NCBI GenBank assembly: GCA_003152955.1
Contig: PMBQ01000374.1
Coordinates: 1-5,813 of the forward strand
DNA: 5,813 bases
Direction: 5' to 3'
DNA from: Candidatus Bathyarchaeota archaeon
GTDB lineage: Archaea > Thermoproteota > Bathyarchaeia > 40CM-2-53-6 > FEN-987
Shown here piece by piece: positions 1 through 4,894 of the stretch. Every line of letters begins with the position of its first letter. The stretch's first letter is position 1. Made by a program: the position numbers and the translations under genes. The notes below the pieces were generated by a model. The model did no database searches. It had not been told where the DNA came from and saw only the letters and a list, made by a program, of their open reading frames with translations.

Positions 1-697
1 CGGATCCAGGTCTACCGCCTTGGTCGCCTCTGCCCTCAGGGCGGAGTCTGATTTCGGAGAAGTTCTTGATCGCCGATAAGACGTGAGTCCGAAAAATCTC
101 GCAGACATCACAATCAAATTTCCACCCGACAGCGTTAACATCAGCGATTCCCTTTGCCTCCTCGGCAGAGAAGCTGTTTGTCCATGTGCTAGGTGGCTCA
201 TTCAGAGCCTTCCGAAGAGCTTGTGCCCCTTGCGTCACTGCCACTCTGCCGAGAGAGGGAAAATGCTGGAAGTCATCTGGAACCTGAGATGAGAAGAATC
301 CATAGGATCCAATATTCTTCCCCCAAAAGAAGTTCAACGCGCCGAACCTTATCGAATGAGAAGATTCTGATTTCGACACGGTCACCGCGTTTAGCTCCGA
401 GGGCAGTTTGGTCGTTTCAATCAGTCCGCCCAGGAGCTTTTGGGTGACTGTCTCAAGTTCTGCATCGTTCAGCAGAAGATTCAACCTGACCAACAAACCG
501 GCTGGGCGAGTCTTGTCGTGCGGATCAAACTGGCTGAACTGGCTATCAGTAACTGAGGTGTCTATCGCTCTGAAAACTGACGATTTTCCAACGTTGTTCT
601 CCCCTACGAGAATGTTCATACCGCCACCAAATGTGATTCTCGTCATGTCTCGAAAGGGACGATAGTTTGCGACTTCAACCGAAGACAGCCGAACCAT
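1..697 (-). CDS. P-loop ATPase, RecF/OLD-like (AAA family), N-terminal part only
   Basis: The reverse complement reads without a stop from an ATG at 697-695 to the left edge, giving 232 codons; the C-terminal part lies outside the window. The N-terminus has the form typical of SMC/RecF/OLD-type ATPases: a short first strand (residues 3-10), NYRPFRD at 11-17, a second strand (19-23), then ILVGENNVGKSS at 29-40. GENNVGKS (32-39) is a clear Walker A motif, the ATP phosphate-binding loop. The Walker B and signature motifs, and any C-terminal Toprim nuclease domain, would lie in the missing part. Relatives act in DNA repair, plasmid maintenance or phage defence, and I cannot choose among these. 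The chosen ATG puts the Walker A at the usual distance from the N-terminus; two in-frame GTG codons lie 12 and 15 bases upstream. No good ribosome-binding site is seen. The next gene upstream, on the same strand, is 327 bases away, so this gene is probably transcribed alone. Confidence 0.8.
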   Translation of the reverse strand, partial: MVRLSSVEVANYRPFRDMTRITFGGGMNILVGENNVGKSSVFRAIDTSVTDSQFSQFDPHDKTRPAGLLVRLNLLLNDAELETVTQKLLGGLIETTKLPSELNAVTVSKSESSHSIRFGALNFFWGKNIGSYGFFSSQVPDDFQHFPSLGRVAVTQGAQALRKALNEPPSTWTNSFSAEEAKGIADVNAVGWKFDCDVCEIFRTHVLSAIKNFSEIRLRPEGRGDQGGRPGS

Positions 698-730
698 TGA
701 GCCGCGCACCACATAACATAAGAAAAGCGC

Positions 731-740
731 CACTTAAGAT
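731..740 (-). promoter_or_regulatory. Possible archaeal TATA-like box for the ATPase gene
   Basis: Read on the minus strand this segment is ATCTTAAGTG. It lies about 34 bases upstream of the ATG at 697, which would place a transcription start about 10 bases before the start codon if the usual archaeal spacing of roughly 25 bases applies. The match to a TATA box is weak and no BRE is clear, so this is only a candidate. Confidence 0.2.
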
Positions 741-850
741 AGTTAGGTAGTACAAGCCTCATTCGGTCAGCTGCTACGCATGTGACAATCACCATCGGTG
801 TGTGTAGTATCAACGGTGCGAGCACTGGAATTTGAAACCGTCATTCCTCG

Positions 851-888
851 ATTTCGTGTGTAATTTCGTGATATTTCGTGATTTCATG
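851..888. repeat. Cluster of ATTTCGTG short direct repeats
   Basis: The octamer ATTTCGTG occurs exactly at 851-858, 863-870 and 873-880, followed at once by the one-mismatch copy ATTTCATG at 881-888. Start-to-start spacing is 12, 10 and 8 bases. The repeats are too short and too unevenly spaced for a CRISPR array. They could be replication slippage, or binding sites for a protein near a recombination or promoter region. Confidence 0.7.
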
Positions 889-902
889 ATTTTGTCTACG
901 TG

Positions 903-931
903 TGGGAGAGAGGAGGGGGTTGGGAGAGAGA
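903..931. repeat. Purine-rich tract with a repeated 10-mer (TGGGAGAGAG)
   Basis: The 10-mer TGGGAGAGAG occurs exactly at 903-912 and 921-930, separated by a G-rich octamer. The tract is almost purely purine on the plus strand and contains G-runs of 3, 2, 5 and 3. Such a tract could form an unusual DNA structure, or act as a pyrimidine-rich signal on the minus strand about 95-120 bases past the transcarbamylase stop. No function is shown. Confidence 0.6.
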
Positions 932-954
932 TAGTATGGTTGTTGTGGGTCACT

Positions 955-984
955 TGGTGCGGGCAACGAGAATTGAACTCCCGC
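955..984 (-). pseudogene. tRNA 3'-end-like fragment (T-arm, acceptor strand and CCA)
   Basis: On the minus strand this segment reads as the last 30 or so bases of a tRNA. It has a 5' T-stem GGGAG, a seven-base T-loop TTCAATT, a 3' T-stem CTCGT, an acceptor strand TGCCCGC, discriminator A and an encoded CCA (957-955). Four of five T-stem pairs form, counting one G-U, with one G-G mismatch. I did not find the 5' acceptor strand (GCGGGCA or similar) or a plausible anticodon arm in the roughly 100-200 bases upstream on that strand, where the end of the transcarbamylase gene lies, so it is not an intact tRNA. A 3'-end fragment of this kind is what an integrase leaves at the far end of an element inserted in a tRNA gene. 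It could also be a decayed tRNA or chance. Confidence 0.4.
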
Positions 985-1024
985 TTTGGAGGCTTTGTGC
1001 TGGTGAGACTGGAAGGTTCGATTA

Positions 1025-2047
1025 CTATTCTCTGCTGGTCATCGTCTTGGCTAGTACTGCCATTTTGGTGTACATTCCGTTTTCAGCCTGGGGATATATG
1101 GCCGAGTGGGGGCCGTCCAGAACCTCGTCGGTTGCTTCTTCACCTCGAAGGACTGGCAGCACATGTGTTACGATTGCTTTCTTATTCATCATATCCAGTG
1201 ACTGCTGAGTCAGTGTCCAATTGCGGTATCTCTCGTGCAACTCCTGCTCCCTTTCCTTCCCAAATCTGCTCGCGCCCACCTCTAGCAGACTGTTTGATGC
1301 CCAGTTGCGAGGGAATACAACGTGGGCGCCTTCGATTGCTGCGTTGAGATTATTTGAAACATGAAATTCGCCGCCTGCAGCTTCTGCGTTAGCCTTGGAT
1401 GTCGCAACGATCTTCGGGTCTATTTCGAATCCTGGTGGGTGGGCTAGGGTTACGTCCATTCCAAATCGTGACATGATCAACGCTTCTTCCTGTATGCTGC
1501 ATCGGCCTCGGAAGCCTTTGGAGTAGCCCCACATGATCACGTACTTCTTGCTTTTGACCTTCCCGAGTTTTTCTTGAACGGTCATGAGATCCGCCAGCCC
1601 CTGGGTCGGGTGGTAAGTGCAGCAGGCCATGTTTATGACCGGAATCTCAGAATATTTCGCGTATTCCCGGACAACAGACACACCTGCACCGTAGACATAA
1701 TCGATGGCTGAATCAAGAATTCTAATGCCAAGCCCGTGCCCGTATTTTTCGTACATCTTGGCCACATCCTTCACTGCCTCTCCCGCGCCAAGACGTGTTG
1801 TGGAAACGTCGATGTACTGTGCGTGTCCACCGAGGTAAGTCATGCCGGCCTCGAAGGCCGCCCTAGTTCTGGTTGAAGGGGCGTAGAACAGCATGAAGAA
1901 CGTCTTATTTCGTAAGGTGGGGGCAATTCGGCCGCGTTTATATTTTATTTTGAGTTCTCGTGCAAGCTTGAGCGTGGCCTCCAGTTCTTCAATAGACCAA
2001 TCTTGGGTAGTGATCAGGTCCTTACCCGCCAAGTCTACCTTCGGCAT
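1025..2047 (-). CDS. Aspartate/ornithine carbamoyltransferase family protein, knotted YgeW-like subgroup
   Basis: This is a 340-residue cytosolic transcarbamylase, a normal length for the family. The carbamoyl-phosphate motif STRTR lies at 58-62, a GIR arginine at 107-109 and HPTQ at 146-149. The C-terminal substrate motif is HVLP (295-298) instead of HCLP, followed by R301. The stretch WGYSKG (173-178), SRFGMDVTLAHPPGFE (193-208) and NWAS (248-251), with no ornithine-type SMG loop, resembles YgeW and N-acetylornithine transcarbamylases, which have a knotted fold. The substrate is therefore probably not free ornithine and cannot be named. The enzyme either moves a carbamoyl group from carbamoyl phosphate to an amine or runs in reverse to make carbamoyl phosphate. 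The divergent carbamate kinase next door favours the reverse, ATP-yielding direction. The ATG at 2047 has a GGAG nine bases upstream (2057-2060). The C-terminus PQAENGMYTKMAVLA parallels acetylornithine transcarbamylase. Confidence 0.9.
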   Translation of the reverse strand: MPKVDLAGKDLITTQDWSIEELEATLKLARELKIKYKRGRIAPTLRNKTFFMLFYAPSTRTRAAFEAGMTYLGGHAQYIDVSTTRLGAGEAVKDVAKMYEKYGHGLGIRILDSAIDYVYGAGVSVVREYAKYSEIPVINMACCTYHPTQGLADLMTVQEKLGKVKSKKYVIMWGYSKGFRGRCSIQEEALIMSRFGMDVTLAHPPGFEIDPKIVATSKANAEAAGGEFHVSNNLNAAIEGAHVVFPRNWASNSLLEVGASRFGKEREQELHERYRNWTLTQQSLDMMNKKAIVTHVLPVLRGEEATDEVLDGPHSAIYPQAENGMYTKMAVLAKTMTSRE

Positions 2048-2180
2048 TCGCTAAGACTCCGGTTCCTCATCGTTGGACAATTGAGTGCGCTAATTATGGT
2101 TTCCCCAATGGGAATCATTATGAAACTCCACGCATTCAATTCCATGGCCGTGCATCTGTATTATTGCGGGATGTTTCTGG
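2048..2180. promoter_or_regulatory. Divergent promoter region between transcarbamylase and carbamate kinase
   Basis: These 133 bases separate two divergently transcribed genes and must hold both start signals. For the minus-strand gene, ATAATTA (2091-2097 in reverse) is a TATA-like box about 45 bases from the start codon. For the plus-strand gene, TGTATTATTG (2157-2166) is AT-rich but close to the start codon. A small inverted repeat, TTCCC at 2101-2105 and GGGAA at 2110-2114 with four bases between, lies between the two boxes and could be an operator serving both directions. Divergent control would fit a shared catabolic pathway. None of these sites is strong enough to be firm. Confidence 0.35.
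2057..2060 (-). promoter_or_regulatory. Ribosome-binding site of the minus-strand transcarbamylase
   Basis: GGAG on the minus strand lies nine bases before the ATG at 2047-2045 and supports that start. Confidence 0.5.
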
Positions 2181-3134
2181 TTGGTCGAGAAAATCATCGT
2201 AATCGCTCTCGGTGGAAACGCTGTCCTCAAACGGGGCCAGAAGGGGTCGTTCGATGAGCAATACGAGAATGTGAAAACAACCGTGAGCAAGATCGCTGAT
2301 CTGGTTGTCCGCGGTTACAAGATAGTGCTGACTCATGGCAACGGTCCACAGGTTGGTGCAACTCTTCTCAGACACGAGGCCGCTAAGAGTATCGTCCCAC
2401 CGTTCCCTCTGGACGCGTGTGGTGCAGAGACGCAGGGATTCATCGGATACATGATTCAACAAGCACTTAGAAATGAGCTGAAGACGCGTGGAATCGACAA
2501 GTACGTTGTGACGATCATAACTAGGGTAATCGTCGACAAACACGATTCAGCATTCCAACACCCAACCAAACCGATCGGGCCATTCTACTCGAAAGAAGAA
2601 TCAGTCAAGGTATTGCAGCAAAGGCCCGATTTGGTGATTAGGGAAGATGCTGGTCGAGGGTACAGGCGCATGGTTCCATCGCCCGATCCGAAGATAATCG
2701 CTGAGCGATTGGCAATAAGAGCGCTCGTGGACTCGGGATTCATAGTCGTAGCCTGCGGCGGTGGTGGGATTCCAATAATTGAAGAGAACGCTCAGGCCGC
2801 GGGTGTCGAAGCTGTGATTGACAAAGACCTAGCAGCCCAACGACTCGCGACACTGATCGGAGCGAACCTTCTCATCATTCTGACAGATGTCGCAGGCGTA
2901 TACGTCAATTATGGAACTCCGCAGCAAGAGCTGATCAAGGAGATAACTTCTGGTCGGCTGAACAATTACCTACTAGAAGGCCAGTTCAAAGAAGGAAGCA
3001 TGGCACCAAAAGTGCAGGCTGCCATAAGGTTCGTCGAAAGCGGTGGCGAACGTGCCATAATCTCAAATCTCGGAAGCTTGACAGAAGCACTCGACGGAAA
3101 GACTGGAACGCATGTTATCGTGCCAAAAGCTTAA
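2181..3134 (+). CDS. arcC: Carbamate kinase
   Basis: Carbamate kinase interconverts carbamoyl phosphate plus ADP with carbamate (to ammonia and CO2) plus ATP, and in fermentative pathways yields ATP. The 317-residue protein matches the family's usual length. It shows ALGGNAVL (9-16), RGQKGSFDEQ (18-27), THGNGPQVG (51-59), PTKPIGPFY (128-136), GRGYRRMVPSP (158-168), ACGGGGIPI (191-199), VIDKDLAA (212-219), LTDVAGVYVNYG (234-245) and EGSMAPKV (271-278). The lysines of PTKP, DKD and PKV are the expected catalytic and nucleotide-contacting ones. Position 83, in the GAETQG segment, is glutamate where many relatives have methionine or serine. The start is taken as TTG at 2181 because it places the protein exactly at the family's N-terminus; the nearby ATG at 2171 is out of frame. 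The second transcarbamylase follows after 36 bases in the same direction, so the two are probably one operon. I assign the family with confidence; the source of carbamoyl phosphate is unknown. Confidence 0.96.
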   Translation: MVEKIIVIALGGNAVLKRGQKGSFDEQYENVKTTVSKIADLVVRGYKIVLTHGNGPQVGATLLRHEAAKSIVPPFPLDACGAETQGFIGYMIQQALRNELKTRGIDKYVVTIITRVIVDKHDSAFQHPTKPIGPFYSKEESVKVLQQRPDLVIREDAGRGYRRMVPSPDPKIIAERLAIRALVDSGFIVVACGGGGIPIIEENAQAAGVEAVIDKDLAAQRLATLIGANLLIILTDVAGVYVNYGTPQQELIKEITSGRLNNYLLEGQFKEGSMAPKVQAAIRFVESGGERAIISNLGSLTEALDGKTGTHVIVPKA

Positions 3135-3164
3135 TTCAAATCGCGGTCGTTCTCGGCCCTCATC

Positions 3165-3168
3165 GAGG
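3165..3168 (+). promoter_or_regulatory. Ribosome-binding site of the second transcarbamylase
   Basis: GAGG lies two bases before the ATG at 3171, five before the ATG at 3174 and eight before a TTG at 3177. The spacing argues that 3174 or 3177 could be the true start, with a difference of only one or two residues. Confidence 0.4.
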
Positions 3169-3170
3169 CG

Positions 3171-4247
3171 ATGATGTTGGCTTCTTTTGTTGGTATTTGG
3201 AATGGAAAGGATTTCCTTGATACGAATGACTTCTCGCAAGGCGAAATCAAGAAGGTGCTTGATGCTGCAGATGTTCTGAGGAAAATGTTCCGTTCACGCA
3301 AACCGCACCACTACTTGCCGGGGCAAACCCTCTTCATGATGTTCTACAACCGGTCGTTAAGAACGAGGAATTCCTTTGAGGCCGGCATGTATCAACTGGG
3401 CGGACACGCGCACTTCCTGAGCCCACAGGATGTCTACACTCCCGCTCTCCCTGAAGACATGATCGCCTATCAAACCGAAGCCATCTCCGATGTGGCCAGA
3501 GTCCTCAGCAGGTATGGGGACGCTATCGCGATCAGAATATACGGCGACGCTGCGAAATGGAACATCGGACGTGGGCATAAGGTTGTTAGAGAGTTCGCTA
3601 AGCACGCGACCATTCCAGTCTTGAATATGGAAGACGACATGTACCACCCATTCCAAGCCCTAGCTGATGCACAGGCAATGAGAAACGCGATTCCAAAACT
3701 GCAAGGCAAGAAACTAGTTGTATCCTACGCATACTCGGGAGGCCTCAAACCTCTCGCCGTCCCACAAAGTGAAGTCCTGATCGGAACACAGCTAGGGATG
3801 AACGTAGTCCTCGCACATCCACCCGGTTTCGAGCTGGAGGACATTGTGCTGAATGCTGCGAAGGCGAACGCGGATAGGTACGGTGGAGAATTCACTGTCG
3901 CAAACGACATGAAAGCGGCCTTCGATGGGGCCGACATTGTCTATCCGAAGGCATGGTCTCCAAAGAACTACTTTCCACCCCACAGCGCCTCGTTGAACAA
4001 GGCCGGTGCCACGGAATATCAGGACAAATTCAAGGACTGGATCTGCACACAGGAACTGATGGACTTGACGAACAGTGGCAAATACCTGCACTGCGGGCCA
4101 GCCGATCGCGGACAAGAGGTCACAGACGAAGTGATCGACAACGAGAAGTACTCACTTTACTTCGAGCAAGCCGAGAACCGACTACACGTGCAGAAAGCCG
4201 TCATGGCCATGGTCATGGGTGGCCGCCCGCGTCGCACTCGAAAATAA
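3171..4247 (+). CDS. Aspartate/ornithine carbamoyltransferase family protein, acetylornithine carbamoyltransferase/YgeW-like
   Basis: This is a 358-residue transcarbamylase and a distant paralogue of the minus-strand one. It carries the carbamoyl-phosphate motif SLRTR (62-66), an IR arginine (121-122), HPFQ (159-162) and a C-terminal HCGP (307-310) where the family has HCLP, followed by R313. RSLRTRNSFEAGMYQLGGHA (61-80), VARVLSRY (108-115) and the tail AENRLHVQKAVMA (334-346) closely resemble bacterial N-acetylornithine transcarbamylase, while YAYSGGLKPLAVPQ (186-199) and YPKAWSP (258-264) also recall YgeW. It should thus have the knotted fold and lack the ornithine SMG loop. It probably makes or consumes carbamoyl phosphate with an unidentified amine or amide, possibly a blocked ornithine or a purine-breakdown compound. 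It has a short basic C-terminal tail (352-358). It lies 36 bases after carbamate kinase, likely in one operon, which favours a role in supplying that kinase. Confidence 0.9.
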   Translation: MMLASFVGIWNGKDFLDTNDFSQGEIKKVLDAADVLRKMFRSRKPHHYLPGQTLFMMFYNRSLRTRNSFEAGMYQLGGHAHFLSPQDVYTPALPEDMIAYQTEAISDVARVLSRYGDAIAIRIYGDAAKWNIGRGHKVVREFAKHATIPVLNMEDDMYHPFQALADAQAMRNAIPKLQGKKLVVSYAYSGGLKPLAVPQSEVLIGTQLGMNVVLAHPPGFELEDIVLNAAKANADRYGGEFTVANDMKAAFDGADIVYPKAWSPKNYFPPHSASLNKAGATEYQDKFKDWICTQELMDLTNSGKYLHCGPADRGQEVTDEVIDNEKYSLYFEQAENRLHVQKAVMAMVMGGRPRRTRK

Positions 4248-4296
4248 GCCACACCGAAACCTAACGTTCAGACTCTCGGACGAATGATGATTCAAC

Positions 4297-4800
4297 GTGA
4301 AGCGCGCAAAGTCCAAGTCCGGGAAGATAGTGCTGGCGAACTGGGGCCGGCGCTTTATCGCGTGGTTTGTGGACTACGTGATCATTAACGTGCTTCTGGC
4401 GTACTTCAACCTCGAACAGTTAGAGACCACTCTAGTTCCATCACAGCTCCTGCCTCGTCTGCCGGGGGTCGACATTTCCATATGGTCACCCATCTCCGTC
4501 CTCGTGTTCTTCCTTTACTGGACGTTTTCTGAGTGGTATTTCGGCAGATCCGTTGGACAGTTATTGGTCAACTTGCGCTTGGTTGATTCTAATGGCGAAG
4601 GCGTCAGTTTGAGGGCTTCCGCAGTTCAGAGTCTGGGGAAATCTCTCCTACTCCCTCTCGATCTTCTAATCGGATGGATCTACCGATCCTCCAGGCAGAA
4701 TAGGCAGCGATTCTTCAACAAACTCTCCAATACTATTGTCATATTCATCGGAAAACCTGCTCGACTCATAAAGCAAGGTAAGTACTACAAGGAATCGTGA
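4297..4800 (+). CDS. RDD family membrane protein
   Basis: This 167-residue protein is of the RDD family, small integral membrane proteins of mostly unknown function; some members have been linked to ion transport or stress tolerance. The RDD signature is visible as R19-x-x-A22-x-x-x-D26 at the start of the first membrane segment (about 18-38). A second segment spans about 62-80, followed by FGRSVGQLLVNLRLVDSNGE (82-101), the typical loop with its aspartate at 97. A third hydrophobic stretch spans about 108-127 and ends in a basic RSSRQNRQR (130-138). The N-terminus is lysine-rich and has no signal peptide. A stop at 4288-4290 limits the frame and GTG at 4297 is the first possible start; GTG at 4330, just before the conserved region, is an alternative. 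No clear ribosome-binding site is seen. It lies 49 bases after the transcarbamylase, so it may be co-transcribed, but its role there is unknown. Confidence 0.85.
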   Translation: MKRAKSKSGKIVLANWGRRFIAWFVDYVIINVLLAYFNLEQLETTLVPSQLLPRLPGVDISIWSPISVLVFFLYWTFSEWYFGRSVGQLLVNLRLVDSNGEGVSLRASAVQSLGKSLLLPLDLLIGWIYRSSRQNRQRFFNKLSNTIVIFIGKPARLIKQGKYYKES

Positions 4801-4894
4801 GTCACAGACTTTGAGATTAGAAACAGATCTTTGCTTTTCGATGGTTTAAGGGTGGAACTTATTATTGATTGGAGAGTCGGAGCTTAGGACGCAA
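4801..4894 (+). promoter_or_regulatory. Intergenic region with possible terminator and thioredoxin reductase promoter
   Basis: The first part has a T-rich run (4829-4838, CTTTGCTTTT-like) that could end transcription from the upstream operon in the archaeal manner, without a hairpin. Next comes TTTAAG (4845-4850), a TATA-like box about 45 bases before the start codon of the reductase. AGGA at 4886-4889 lies five bases before the ATG at 4895 and is a good ribosome-binding site. The promoter and terminator are weak calls; the ribosome-binding site is firmer. Confidence 0.35.

Larger units (their letters stand above)
698..1024. other. Gene-free intergenic region (327 bp) with repeats and a tRNA-like fragment
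   Basis: I see no convincing coding region between the ATPase start and the stop of the minus-strand transcarbamylase; the open frames here are shadows without recognisable protein features. The stretch holds the presumed ATPase promoter (731-740), a cluster of ATTTCGTG repeats (851-888), a purine-rich tract (903-931) and a tRNA 3'-end-like piece (955-984). The mix of decayed-looking and repetitive elements is unlike the tight spacing in the rest of the window and suggests a junction, though this is an inference. Confidence 0.6.

Noticed and set aside
193..665. Plus-strand open frames over the left edge
   Set aside because: They are antisense to the ATPase frame, which carries a Walker A motif and is open over its whole visible length.
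643..825. Minus-strand open frame of 60 codons across the ATPase start
   Set aside because: It is in a different frame from the ATPase, overlaps its conserved N-terminus and shows no family features.
851..888. CRISPR array
   Set aside because: Repeats are eight bases long with spacers of four bases or fewer, and no cas gene is present.
1009..1030. Plus-strand T-loop-like GGTTCGATTAC
   Set aside because: The flanking bases do not form a T-stem and no acceptor strand or anticodon arm fits.
832..1347. Long plus-strand open frame (171 codons)
   Set aside because: It overlaps the end of the well-supported minus-strand transcarbamylase and the tRNA-like and purine-rich segments; its protein is low in recognisable features.
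1025..2047. Calling this gene argF (anabolic ornithine transcarbamylase)
   Set aside because: The SMG loop is missing, the HCLP motif is changed and the partner is a carbamate kinase, so an ornithine-specific biosynthetic role is not supported.
2136..2543. Minus-strand open frame of 135 codons
   Set aside because: It overlaps the N-terminal third of carbamate kinase, which is certain from its motifs.
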